Source: Alphaproteobacteria bacterium UBA6187
Lineage (GTDB): Bacteria; Pseudomonadota; Alphaproteobacteria; Rickettsiales; UBA6187
Direction of reading: 5' to 3'
Length of the DNA: 14,621 bases
Assembly: GCA_002422795.1 (NCBI GenBank)
Contig: DITJ01000032.1
Coordinates: 1 to 14,621 of the forward strand
Each line of letters starts with the position of its first letter. The first letter of the stretch is position 1. Shown here in pieces: positions 1 to 9,200 of this stretch. The notes below the pieces were generated by a model. It was not told the origin of the DNA, did no database searches, and worked only from the letters and a program-made list of their open reading frames with translations. The position numbers and the translations under genes are program-made.

Positions 1-295
1 GATATTGTTTCTTTATAGCGTTGGTCATCTGGGCCGCTTTTCTCAGGCTTTTGCCGGTGCTGTCCGGGTCTGTAATACAATTGATAATAATATTTGTTGC
101 ACCTATTTGGGTGATAGGTTTTTCAGACCATACTATTAATAAATTCTGTTTATTTTCTTGCGGGATTTTAAGATAATTATGAAATTCTGCATTGCCTTCA
201 ATGCGATATATTAATCCGCCTTTTTTATCAACCCCGCCAACTTTTACCATTTTATGGTCAGGAACGCCTAATATGAATGTAGCTTTGTATGACAT
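1..295 (-). CDS. ATP-grasp-family paralog, 5' part only (runs off the left edge)
   Basis: Reading the minus strand from the ATG at 295-293 gives 98 uninterrupted codons to the window edge, beginning MSYKATFILGVPDHKMVKVG. It aligns without large gaps to the N-terminal part of the ATP-grasp protein encoded divergently at 476: ILGVPDHK pairs with IKGLSDHK, and ATNIIINCITDPDS pairs with VPDIVVNCMADPDS. The visible part is therefore the pre-ATP-grasp N-terminal region; the catalytic ATP-grasp domain would lie outside the window. No signal peptide is seen, so a cytoplasmic protein is expected. The Shine-Dalgarno is weak, with only an A/G-rich stretch upstream. The gene is divergent from the 476 gene and they share a roughly 180-bp intergenic region. 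Existence and paralogy are directly visible; the enzymatic role is inferred from the paralog. Confidence 0.82.
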   Translation of the reverse strand, partial: MSYKATFILGVPDHKMVKVGGVDKKGGLIYRIEGNAEFHNYLKIPQENKQNLLIVWSEKPITQIGATNIIINCITDPDSTGKSLRKAAQMTNAIKKQY

Positions 296-475
296 AAAAA
301 ATCTACTTTTAGTTAATGTTAATAATCCAATTAAACTTATATTATGGTTTGGTTGTTTTCACAAATGATTTAGTTATCTTCTAATTGAAATAAACTTCTT
401 AAATATCTTGAATTATAGATATTTTGAGTTAGGATTCCAACCTCAAGTATAAAAGATAATGAAAAGAGTGTGTAT
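296..475. promoter_or_regulatory. Divergent intergenic region between the two ATP-grasp paralogs
   Basis: This AT-rich 180-bp stretch separates two divergently transcribed paralogs and must hold promoters for at least the rightward gene cluster. I could not pick a convincing pair of -35/-10 boxes on either strand. The one clear structure is a perfect 8-bp inverted repeat at 401-408 and 417-424, listed separately. Confidence 0.45.
401..424. repeat. 8-bp inverted repeat, candidate operator or hairpin
   Basis: AAATATCT at 401-408 is the exact reverse complement of AGATATTT at 417-424, with an 8-base spacer. It lies about 50 bp before the ATP-grasp start, where a dyad operator or a 5'-UTR hairpin would be placed. 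In such AT-rich DNA a chance match is quite possible, and no U-run follows, so it is not a terminator. Confidence 0.3.
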
Positions 476-1492
476 ATGAAGGAAATTCAAGGAAAGAAAG
501 TTTTTTATATAAAAGGTTTATCCGATCATAAAACCTCAACTGTTGCATCTATGGATCCGTATTACAGGAATATAAGGGTTAGCATGCCCGGGAATAATAA
601 TCTTGATAATTTTGGTTCATTGCCAAATGCCAGGAATATCAATGTATGTTTAAATGGTCAGCCTTTTAAAATGGATGTGCCGGATATTGTAGTAAATTGT
701 ATGGCTGACCCGGATTCACTGGAAGACCGGCTTAAATATCTTGGGTCGATACTGCCTAAATTTAAGCAGCGCAACCCGAATGTGAAAATTATTAATGCAC
801 CTGAGGGAATATTAAAAACCAGCAGGAATGATATCTCTGATTTATTCCAGGGATTAAAGGATGTAATAGTACCAAAAGTAGTAAAAGTTTTTCCAACCAG
901 CAGGCGTGATTTTATAGAAAAAATCAAGGCAAGCGGTTTGAAACTGCCGGTTATAGTAAGGGCTGCTGGTACGCATAATGGTATTGGCTTAACCCGCCTT
1001 GATGATTTTTCAGATGAGCAGATAGAGCAACTTGATAAATTCGCATTAAATGGCGGTGGACATTATATAACAGAATTTTTTAATTTTCAAAGTCCGGATG
1101 GTTACTACCGCAAGGTGCGAATTATTATGTTAGGTGGTAAACCTTGTATAAAGCATATGCTGGTTTCAGATCACTGGAATGTTCATGGTACAAGTCGTGT
1201 AACAGTTATGGGTAAGCACCCTAGGTTTACTGAAGAGGAGGAGAAAGTCTTGAAGAAGGGAAATAATAATTTCTCAAAGGATGCTCTGGAATCAATGCAG
1301 AAAATATATAAAACATTGGATTTAGATGTATTTGGTCTTGATGTTTCTATACTCCCAAAAGGTAAACTCGTGGTTTTTGAAATTAATGCTGCTATGGAAT
1401 TCCTTACAACTAATATTCCACAACCTAAACAGGTCATGCAGCAGATAGAAAAAATTAGAAGCGGTTTCTTTGAATGTGTTTCTAGTAATTAA
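476..1492 (+). CDS. ATP-grasp domain protein (RimK/glutathione-synthase-like), substrate unknown
   Basis: The product has 338 residues. The N-terminal part (about 1-150) carries VVNCMADPDS and VKIINAPEGI and is shared with the divergent paralog at 1-295. The C-terminal part (about 155-310) has ATP-grasp features: an IVRAAGTHNGIGL lysine/glycine-loop-like segment near 157, YITEFF, SDHWNVH near 232, FGLDVS near 286 and VVFEINAAM near 300, where acidic and Asn residues would bind Mg-ATP. ATP-grasp enzymes ligate a carboxylate to an amine or thiol through an acyl-phosphate. In alphaproteobacteria, domains with this DHW...FE.NA signature are often attached to TPR repeats; here the TPR proteins are separate neighbours. 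I chose ATG 476 over the in-frame GTG at 470 because the purine-rich GAAAAGAG at 461-468 is well spaced only for 476. No signal peptide is seen. Domain class is fairly sure; substrate is unknown. Confidence 0.85.
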   Translation: MKEIQGKKVFYIKGLSDHKTSTVASMDPYYRNIRVSMPGNNNLDNFGSLPNARNINVCLNGQPFKMDVPDIVVNCMADPDSLEDRLKYLGSILPKFKQRNPNVKIINAPEGILKTSRNDISDLFQGLKDVIVPKVVKVFPTSRRDFIEKIKASGLKLPVIVRAAGTHNGIGLTRLDDFSDEQIEQLDKFALNGGGHYITEFFNFQSPDGYYRKVRIIMLGGKPCIKHMLVSDHWNVHGTSRVTVMGKHPRFTEEEEKVLKKGNNNFSKDALESMQKIYKTLDLDVFGLDVSILPKGKLVVFEINAAMEFLTTNIPQPKQVMQQIEKIRSGFFECVSSN

Positions 1493-1556
1493 AGGATTTG
1501 TAATAGTCAGGAAAATGAATAGAAATTACGTTTTACAACTGGTGAATTTATAATAT

Positions 1557-3245
1557 ATGCAAGCAAAATATATATCGTTAAGTGAGGCAATGCGGAATAT
1601 TGCCCAGTTAAACAATGCTGGCGCTTTTGAAAAAGCGGAGGCATTGTGCCGCAGTGTAATTAAATCCAAGCCTGATTATCATCCGGCTTATTACCAGCTT
1701 GGTATAATTGCATTCCGCGTGGGTAAATTAAAATTATCTGCCGATATTATGAAGCAGGCAATAAAACTTAATAACTCTGTTTCATCATATCACCTGGCGT
1801 TAGGGGAGATAAGCAGAAGGCTTGGCAATCTTGAGGAGGCTATAGCTTGCACCAGGAATGCTATTAAACTTTCTCCGCAAGATGCGGAAGCTTATTATAA
1901 TCTTGGAATTGCGTTTTCAGATAGTAATAAATACCCTGAAGCGGCAAGGTCATACCGCAAGGCAATTGAATATAATCCCAATCACGGCACAGCGTATAAT
2001 AACCTTGGTACAATTTTAGAAAAATTGGAAGATGAAAACGGAGCGCTTGCATCTTATAGGAAAGCTATTGCTATTAATCCTAATAATTCTGAAGCGCAAA
2101 ATAACCTTGGTGCAATTTATAGCGCACGTGGTGAGCTTGATGATGCGAAAAATTGCTTTAATGCCGCAATTGCAGCAAATAAACATTTTGTCCATGCCCA
2201 TTTTAACCTCTCAACTTTGAAGAAATACAGCTCGAACGACCCACATCTTGCGGCTTTAGAAGAGATAGAAAAGTATTCTGGGTCTATGACTGATGATGTG
2301 AAAATGCGTTTTGCTTTTGCCATTGCTAAAGCCAGGGAGGATGTGAAGCTTTATGATAAATCCTTTGAAGCATATAAAATTGGTAACCAGCTAAAACGTA
2401 AAACCATTCAATATGATGTAAATAAAACCAAAGATAACATTGAGAATATTACAAAAAAATATACCAAAACATTCCTGAAAAATAAAAGGAGTGAGGGGGT
2501 TAAAGGTTGTGAAGATAAAACCCCGATATTTATCGTGGGGATGCCACGCTCCGGCACTACCCTTATAGAGCAGGTGTTATCCAGCCATGCAGAAGTTTTT
2601 GGCGCTGGGGAATTAAAACATTTCCCTGAGGTGGTGATTGAGGTTGGTAAAGTGCCGACTGGACTATCATATATGGATTTCCTTAGCCATGCCGGAAATG
2701 ACGAGATTGCAAAAATCGGCCAGGCATACATAAAAAAAATTAGGGAGATTAGCGCTAGTGCCGCATATATAAGCGATAAAATGCCTGGGAATTTCTTTTA
2801 TGTAGGGCTCATACATCTTGCACTGCCTAATGCTAAAATTATCCATTCTATGCGTGACCCTATGGATAGTTGTTTTTCAAATTATTCCAGGTTATTTAAT
2901 GAAACTATGAGTTTCTCCTACAGCCTGGAGGATTTAGGCCATTATTATAATACCTACGACAAAATGATGAAGCACTGGCATAAGGTTCTGCCGAAAGGCA
3001 CAATCCTTGATGTAAGTTACGAGGATATGGTGGAGGATCTGGAAGGATCTGCAAGGCGTATAACTGAATATTGTGGGCTTGGTTGGGATGATTCCTGCCT
3101 TGATTTCCACAAAAACGAACGCCATGTAAAAACCGCCAGCGTTGCGCAGGTAAGGCAGCCTATTTACAAAAGTTCGGTAGCAAGATGGAAAAATTTTGAA
3201 AAACATCTGCAACCGTTAAAATTAATAATTCAAGGAGAAAAATAA
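1557..3245 (+). CDS. TPR-repeat sulfotransferase (PAPS-dependent), short paralog
   Basis: The product has 562 residues and no signal peptide, so it is probably cytoplasmic. Residues about 10-230 form about six tetratricopeptide repeats (for example AEAYYNLGIAFSDSNKYPEA), a protein-binding superhelix. The C-terminal domain (about 320-550) is a sulfotransferase. The 5'-phosphosulfate-binding loop is GMPRSGTT at 328-335. GAGEL follows, with Glu352 where the catalytic Glu of tyrosylprotein sulfotransferases sits. The 3'-phosphate motif is RDPMDSCFS with Arg433 and Ser441 eight residues apart, as in the family. The C-terminal KTASVAQVRQPIYKSSVARW is nearly identical to that of the paralog at 3849. 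A GGTGA (1541-1545) precedes the ATG by 11 bases. The gene starts 64 bp after the ATP-grasp gene, and its stop overlaps the next start, which implies co-transcription. The acceptor (protein, glycan or small molecule) cannot be read from sequence. Confidence 0.93.
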   Translation: MQAKYISLSEAMRNIAQLNNAGAFEKAEALCRSVIKSKPDYHPAYYQLGIIAFRVGKLKLSADIMKQAIKLNNSVSSYHLALGEISRRLGNLEEAIACTRNAIKLSPQDAEAYYNLGIAFSDSNKYPEAARSYRKAIEYNPNHGTAYNNLGTILEKLEDENGALASYRKAIAINPNNSEAQNNLGAIYSARGELDDAKNCFNAAIAANKHFVHAHFNLSTLKKYSSNDPHLAALEEIEKYSGSMTDDVKMRFAFAIAKAREDVKLYDKSFEAYKIGNQLKRKTIQYDVNKTKDNIENITKKYTKTFLKNKRSEGVKGCEDKTPIFIVGMPRSGTTLIEQVLSSHAEVFGAGELKHFPEVVIEVGKVPTGLSYMDFLSHAGNDEIAKIGQAYIKKIREISASAAYISDKMPGNFFYVGLIHLALPNAKIIHSMRDPMDSCFSNYSRLFNETMSFSYSLEDLGHYYNTYDKMMKHWHKVLPKGTILDVSYEDMVEDLEGSARRITEYCGLGWDDSCLDFHKNERHVKTASVAQVRQPIYKSSVARWKNFEKHLQPLKLIIQGEK

Positions 3246-3835
3246 TGAAGAATAAAAAATTATATTTAGCAGGATTGCTGGTTGTCGGGTTAATATCTAT
3301 ACCGCTAATTTCATCAACGGCTTTTTCAAACGCTGAAAAGGGAGCTGCTCCTAACACAAAGCAGGAGGCACAAAAGAAAGCTCCTAAAGAAGATGTAACC
3401 TCATATGATAAATGGAATTTAGTTTGCGGCCAGCCAAATAAAGAAAAGCAGAAACAATGCTCTGTAACGCAAAAAATCACAGAAAATAAGAAAGATGCTT
3501 TGGCCGTATCTTTTACAGCAGGGCAGGATAAAGAAAAAAAGCCAGTTATGGTGATGAGGATTTTTACGCCGCTTGGTGTAAATCTTTTAGCTAAATTAGG
3601 TTTTTCTGTTGATAACGATAAAAAACCAATGGGGATGCCATTCAGGTCATGCGGGGCAGGCGGTTGTGTTGTGGTATTGACTGTAAAAGATGAATTTATC
3701 AATAAGATAAAAAATGCAAATGCCATTAATATTTCTTACCAGGGTGCAAATAGCGCAAAGCCGGTGAAAATTGATGTACCAATGAAGGGTTTTGCAAAAG
3801 CTCATGAGGCATTGTTGAAAAACGTAACAAAATAA
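3245..3835 (+). CDS. IalB-family (invasion-associated locus B) secreted protein
   Basis: The product has 196 residues. The N-terminus is a Sec signal peptide: Lys-rich start, then a hydrophobic core at about 6-25 (LYLAGLLVVGLISIPLI), with plausible cleavage after the Ala of FSNA near 30. The mature protein fits the IalB family: a YDKWNLVCGQ opening (near 55-64), a second Cys near 73, a central MRIFTPLGVNLL strand region, the RSCGAGGCVV double-Cys motif near 136-145, and a C-terminal VPMKGFAKAHEAL. The four cysteines could pair in the periplasm. IalB was described as a Bartonella invasion factor, but homologs are widespread in non-pathogenic alphaproteobacteria, so a virulence role should not be assumed. 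Its ATG overlaps the preceding TAA by one base (TAATG) and its ribosome-binding site, AAGGAGAAA, lies inside the preceding gene, which indicates translational coupling. It sits between the two sulfotransferases. Confidence 0.88.
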   Translation: MKNKKLYLAGLLVVGLISIPLISSTAFSNAEKGAAPNTKQEAQKKAPKEDVTSYDKWNLVCGQPNKEKQKQCSVTQKITENKKDALAVSFTAGQDKEKKPVMVMRIFTPLGVNLLAKLGFSVDNDKKPMGMPFRSCGAGGCVVVLTVKDEFINKIKNANAINISYQGANSAKPVKIDVPMKGFAKAHEALLKNVTK

Positions 3836-3848
3836 AAAGTAAAATTAA

Positions 3849-6032
3849 ATGAAAAAAAACAGTAAAATTAATATATCAAATGGTAAGAAAACAGAGTTTT
3901 CATTGCCTTTGCAATCTATTGTTCCTACGGTTATGCAGCAGCAGAACAAGGTTATACCAATAAATGATGCCCTTGTTATGGCATCTAACCACCAAAATGC
4001 CGGACGCTTCAAGGAGTGTGAAACTATTTTGCGCAAAATCCTGCAAGCCCAGCCTAAGAATGCAAAAGCACTCCATGCTATGGGTATTCTTGCTAATGCG
4101 GTTGGTAATGTTAAAGTGGCTGCCCAATTTGTTGCAAAGGCAATTGAAGCAGAGCCAGGAGTTGCACTATTCCATGCAAATATGGGGGAAATGTGCCGCC
4201 TGCTAAAGCGCGGCGATGAAGCAATTATCCATGGTAAGAAAGCTATAGAGCTTGATTCCGGGCTTGCTTTTGCGTATGGCAACCTTGGCATAGCATATTA
4301 TGATAAGAAAGATTATGAAAAAGCGGAAGAATGCCAGAGGGCCGCATTAAAGCTTAAGCCAGACTTAGCCGTTGCCCTTAATAACATGGGAAGTATTTAC
4401 CGTGAAAGGAAAGATGAAGAAAAGGCTTCCAGCTATTACAGGCAGGCTATAAAAAGCAACCCTGATAATCTGGAGGCGCAGAATAACCTGGCTGTAGTTT
4501 TAACGAAATTAGACCAGCTTGAAGAAGCCATGGCAATACTTAATAAAGTTATTGCTAAGAGCCCGCGTTATGCAGAAGCCCATGCAAACCTTGGTTTTGC
4601 ACTTCTTATTCTTGAAAAAGATAGGGAGGCGCTTGCCTGTTTTGACAGGGCATTGCGTGCAAAACCTGATTATGCTGAAGCTTATATAGGTGTTGCCCGC
4701 GCTTATCATAGCATGCATGAATTGGATTTAGCAGAAAAACATATATTAAAAGCGCAAGAGATTGATCCTGATATGGCTGAATCTTATAGCGTATCTGGAA
4801 CTATATATCTTGCCCAGGGTCTTGCTGAGCTTGCTAAAAAATCATTCAAGAAAGCGTTGAAGATTGACCCGGAATTGGCCAGCGCCAAGCAGGGATTGGG
4901 AAATGTATATCTTGAAGAGGGTAAGTTCAAGGAGGCTGAAAAGTTATTTGTTTCGAATATTAATGGTGGTGATGATAAAGTAGGTTCATTATTCAGCTTA
5001 GCGCAAACAAAGAAAGTAAAAGCCGGGGATAAGGTAATTGCGCTTGTAGAAAAAGAGGCTGAGAAAATTAATGAATTACCTGATAATAAGAAAATTTATA
5101 TCCATTTCGCATTGGGTAAAATTTACGATGATTTAGGTGAGTATGATAAAGCGTTTGAGAATTTTATTGAAGGTTGCCGCCTAAAAAGGCAGAAAATTTC
5201 CTATAATGCGGAGCAGTCTAAGCATAATTTCACCCGCACCAAAGAAATCTTTACAAAAGAATTTATTAAGAAAAATAAAGGGCATGGTTTTAAATCGGAC
5301 GCGCCGGTTTTTGTTTTGGGAATGCCGCGTTCTGGTACTACCTTAACTGAACAAATTATTGCCAGCCATCCTGCTGTTCATGGGGCAGGGGAAATTTTTG
5401 ACCTTCTCGACCTTGCCAACTGGAAAGGCAAAAAACCTGGCCCATTATTTCCTGAAAATATGGCAAATCTTACCCATGAGCAATTAAATGCTATGGGGCG
5501 CAGCTATGCCGAAGGTGTAATTGCAAGGGATAAGAAGGCGCTGAAAATTACAGATAAAATGCCTGCAAATTTTTTCCATATAGGCTTGATACATCTGATA
5601 CTTCCAGATGCCAAGATTGTGCATGTATCGCGTGATCCACTCGATACCTGCATATCATGCTTTACAAGGTTATTTTCCCATAACCAGAACAGCACCTACG
5701 ACCTGAATGAGCTTGGGCTTCATTATAATAATTACAACGACTTAATGGATCACTGGCGCAAGGTTCTGCCGAAGGGGGCCTTTTATGATATACGCTACGA
5801 AGATTTAGTGGATGACACCGAAGGCCAGGCAAGGAAGCTGATAGAATATTGCGGCCTTGAGTGGGATGATGAATGCCTGAAATTCCATGAAAATAAACGT
5901 AATGTAAAAACCGCAAGCCTAGCGCAGGTAAGGCAGCCTATTTATAAAACTTCCCTAGCAAGATGGAAGAAATATGAAAAGTTCCTCGGGCCGCTTATTG
6001 AGGGGGTTAGTGGTAAATCTGCATCACAATAA
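3849..6032 (+). CDS. TPR-repeat sulfotransferase (PAPS-dependent), long paralog
   Basis: The product has 727 residues, with the same architecture as the gene at 1557 but a longer TPR array: about ten repeats over residues 40-390, against about six. The sulfotransferase domain covers about 480-715. Its phosphosulfate-binding loop is GMPRSGTT at 491-498, the putative catalytic Glu is 515 in GAGEI, and the 3'-phosphate motif RDPLDTCIS has Arg595 and Ser603. The C-terminal KTASLAQVRQPIYKTSLARW differs from the paralog at only three positions. There is no signal peptide or membrane segment. It starts 13 bp after the IalB stop, with no good Shine-Dalgarno, so it probably depends on coupling to upstream translation. 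ATG at 3933 is an alternative start but has no better ribosome site. No clear intrinsic terminator follows the stop. The acceptor substrate is unknown; the different repeat number suggests a different binding partner from the short paralog. Confidence 0.93.
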   Translation: MKKNSKINISNGKKTEFSLPLQSIVPTVMQQQNKVIPINDALVMASNHQNAGRFKECETILRKILQAQPKNAKALHAMGILANAVGNVKVAAQFVAKAIEAEPGVALFHANMGEMCRLLKRGDEAIIHGKKAIELDSGLAFAYGNLGIAYYDKKDYEKAEECQRAALKLKPDLAVALNNMGSIYRERKDEEKASSYYRQAIKSNPDNLEAQNNLAVVLTKLDQLEEAMAILNKVIAKSPRYAEAHANLGFALLILEKDREALACFDRALRAKPDYAEAYIGVARAYHSMHELDLAEKHILKAQEIDPDMAESYSVSGTIYLAQGLAELAKKSFKKALKIDPELASAKQGLGNVYLEEGKFKEAEKLFVSNINGGDDKVGSLFSLAQTKKVKAGDKVIALVEKEAEKINELPDNKKIYIHFALGKIYDDLGEYDKAFENFIEGCRLKRQKISYNAEQSKHNFTRTKEIFTKEFIKKNKGHGFKSDAPVFVLGMPRSGTTLTEQIIASHPAVHGAGEIFDLLDLANWKGKKPGPLFPENMANLTHEQLNAMGRSYAEGVIARDKKALKITDKMPANFFHIGLIHLILPDAKIVHVSRDPLDTCISCFTRLFSHNQNSTYDLNELGLHYNNYNDLMDHWRKVLPKGAFYDIRYEDLVDDTEGQARKLIEYCGLEWDDECLKFHENKRNVKTASLAQVRQPIYKTSLARWKKYEKFLGPLIEGVSGKSASQ

Positions 6033-6200
6033 ATAAACTTATATTGGGGCGGATTAAACCACTTGCTAATGCAACTGTAAATTACTAGTATTTTCCATTA
6101 GTACAATGGCCGTGTTCCTAATAATGGGTCGTTACATTAAATTGAAGTTATAAAACAATATTTTAAGTATAAAAATTAAACCATATCCGGAGAGATTAGA
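6033..6200 (+). promoter_or_regulatory. Leader region of the autotransporter with a weak promoter candidate
   Basis: This 168-bp gap separates the sulfotransferase from the autotransporter and has no ORF. A possible sigma-70 promoter is TTGAAG at 6142-6147 with an AT-rich element near 6165-6173 (AAGTATAAA), but the -10 match is poor. A strong Shine-Dalgarno, GGAGAG at 6189-6194, sits six bases before the ATG. I saw only a small hairpin (CCATT/AATGG near 6095-6110) and no intrinsic terminator, so read-through from the upstream genes is possible. Confidence 0.35.
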
Positions 6201-9200
6201 ATGGCGAAGAAAAATAAATCAATACTAAAAAGCACTACATCCTTAGTTGGAACAGCCCTTGTGGGAACGGCTCTTGTATTTTCAGCTTTCCCGGCTTTAG
6301 CGGCTAACATCACTGTTAATGATGATACTACTACTCAGCAGCAAATTGATGAAGGTGGGTTCTTTCGTAACAGGGCGGATGTAAACGTATCTGATGATTC
6401 GGCTGTTGTAGCTGATGTAGGTTCGTCAACATTTATAGAAAACGATGGTGGTATTATAACTGCTAATAGTGATGAAGACAATACGGTTGCTGGTATTCAT
6501 ATATTTGATGGTCATGATCTAACCGGAAGTATAATAAATAATGGTGAGATTACCGGTATTAACACTTATGACGATGATATGGATGGAACTGGTTACGGCT
6601 ATGGTATTTTAATAGATAGTGGCTCTGGAGTGGGCGGTAGTATAAATAATGCCAGTAGTTCTGTTGTGTCATATTTTTATACTGAAATCAACGGTACGGA
6701 TGCTGCTATAGCACTTTTTAACAATTCTTATGTTACTGGTGGCATAAATAACAATACTGCTGGGGCATTAATTTCTGGTGGAATTACTGGTATTGAAGTT
6801 AGTGATTCAAGCATAGGTGGTGGCATTAGCAATAGTGGTAGTATTATCGGAGTATTAGGTGATGGTATATCGTTGTATGATGGCGCTGGTATAAGCGGCG
6901 CGCTAAGCAATAGCGGCACTATTTCTGGTGGTGAACATGGTATTAGTATAAATTATGATTCTGATATTATTAATGATGGTCATGGTATACAGAACACTAA
7001 TCTTATCTCAGGTGGGTATGATGGTATCAATATAAATGATGGTTCTGATATATTAAGTGAATTGGGTGATGGAATAAATAACAGTGGCACGATTCTAGCT
7101 ACTGGTGCGGAAGGAAATGCTGCTATATATATCAACGATTCTTCCGTAACTGCAAATGATGGCTATGGCATAAATAATTCAGGTCTAATCCTTTCAGATG
7201 ATGATGACGGTTATGGCATTTATGCAGAAAATAATGCAACTATCTCAGGTGCAGAAGGTGGTATATATAACAGCGGCACGATTGAAGCTACTGGTGGTGA
7301 AGGAGAAGGGGCTGCTATATATCTAGACGATTCTTCTGTAACCGCAACTGATGGCTATGGAATATATAATACAGGTCTTATTTCTGCCGAAGGTTTGAAT
7401 GCTCATGGTATCCATGCGATTGAATCAACCATTACCGGTAATGAAGGCGGTATATATAACAGCGGAACAATCCAGGCTGGCGCGGCTGGTGTATATTTAG
7501 GTTATAATACTACTGGCACAGGCTCGGATGAAACATATTACGGTTCTACCGTTGCTTCTATAAACAATAGCGGCCTTATTTCAGGTGGTGATACTGGTGT
7601 AAGAATCGACGAAGCTACTATTTCCGGCAGCATTACCAATAGTGGTAGCATTATTAGTGTGAATGAACATGCTATAGATATTGATGAAAGTTTAATATCT
7701 GGATCTATTACCAATAATGGAAGTGCTCTAATAATGGGTGATAGTGAAGGCCTTCATGTTGGCAATTCAACCGTAGTTGGTGGCATTAGCAATAGTGGTA
7801 GCATTATTGGTATTGATGATGATGGTGTACACATTGATGACAGTTCAATATCCGGCGGAATTACTAATGCTGCAGGCGCATTAATTCATGGTCAGGGTCT
7901 TGCTTCTGGTACCAGTTCAACTGGTGGCACTGGTCTAATTATTTCCGGTTCAACCATATCTGGTGGCATTAGTAATAGTGGTAGCATTCTGGGTGCAGAT
8001 GAAAATGCTGGTATAGATGTTGAAGAATCAATCATATCAGATGGAATTACTAATGCTGCAAGCGCATTAATCCAAGGTGGTGAAACTGGTATATCTATTT
8101 CCAGTTCAACTATATCCGGCGGTATTAACAACAGCGGCAGCATAATTGGTACTGCAAGTGAAGCGCTTTATGTAACTGATTCAAGTATATCTGGTGGTAT
8201 TAACAATAGCGGCGTTATGGTTGGTGGTGAAGAAGGTATATATTTAGAAGATACCATAGTAACTGGCGGTATAACCAACAATGCTAGCGCTTTAATTTCT
8301 GGCGGAACTATGGCCGGTATATCTATAAATAGCGGTTCTGAAATTAATGGCGGTATTAGCAACAGCGGTTCTGTTATTGGTGATAGCTATGGTATTTATT
8401 CAAGTGATTCTGAAATTTACAACGGTAATGTAGATGGTAGCGGAATATTTAACGATGGTTTAATCCAGGCGGATAGCGGCACTCCAGATGGTATAGGCAA
8501 TGCCGGAATATATCTACATGACACAACTATATCTGCAGATGGTTATGGTATACATAACACCGGCACTATAGAAGTTATAGGTGGTGAAGGTGGAAACGGC
8601 ATTTATGTAGCTGGTTCAACTGTAACTGGTGAAGAAGGCGGCATATATAACAGTGGCGAAATTTATGCTAATAATGGCGGTATCGTTGTAACTACTTATT
8701 CCACTACTACTGGGTCAGGAACTCCTGTAACAACATCTTACGGCTCTACCGTATCTTCAATAAACAATAGCGGCCTTATTTCAGCTGGTGATACTGGTGT
8801 TGAAGTGAGTGACTCAACTGTAACTGGTAGCATTACTAACAGTGGTACTATTTTCGGAAGTGATGAGTATGGTATTAATGTAAATGAAAGTCTTGTAAGC
8901 GGTGATATAACTAATGCTGAAGGCAAAATTATTATCAGTGGTGTTTCTGGTGATCAGACTGGCACTGGTATAAATATTGATAGTTCAACTATAACCGGTT
9001 CAATATCTAACAGTGGCAGTATAATCGGCTATGAAGAAGGTGAAGGCATAAGTATCAATGCTTCTTCTATAGGCGGTGGTATCTCCAATGGTTCAGTTGG
9101 TGTGGTACTAGGTGGTAGCACAGGTATATCTATAAGTTCTTCAATAATATCTGGTGGAATCACTAACAGCGGCACTATTACCGGTGAAAGTGATGACGCT

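Noticed and set aside
470..475. GTG at 470 as the start of the ATP-grasp gene
   Set aside because: The only purine-rich ribosome-site candidate (461-468) would almost touch this GTG, while it is properly spaced from the in-frame ATG at 476.
1526..1554. TATAAT at 1549-1554 with TTACGT 17 bp upstream, as a promoter for the short sulfotransferase
   Set aside because: Transcription would begin at or just inside the start codon at 1557, leaving no ribosome-binding site. TATAAT is expected by chance in this AT-rich spacer.
3160..3726. 188-codon open frame antisense to the IalB gene
   Set aside because: It lies opposite a well-supported coding gene, has a composition typical of a mirrored Lys-rich frame (many Phe, Leu and Ser), no domain I recognise and no ribosome site.
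3845..4291. 148-codon open frame antisense to the start of the long TPR-sulfotransferase
   Set aside because: A shadow of the TPR coding frame; no recognisable protein features and entirely overlapped by a confident gene.
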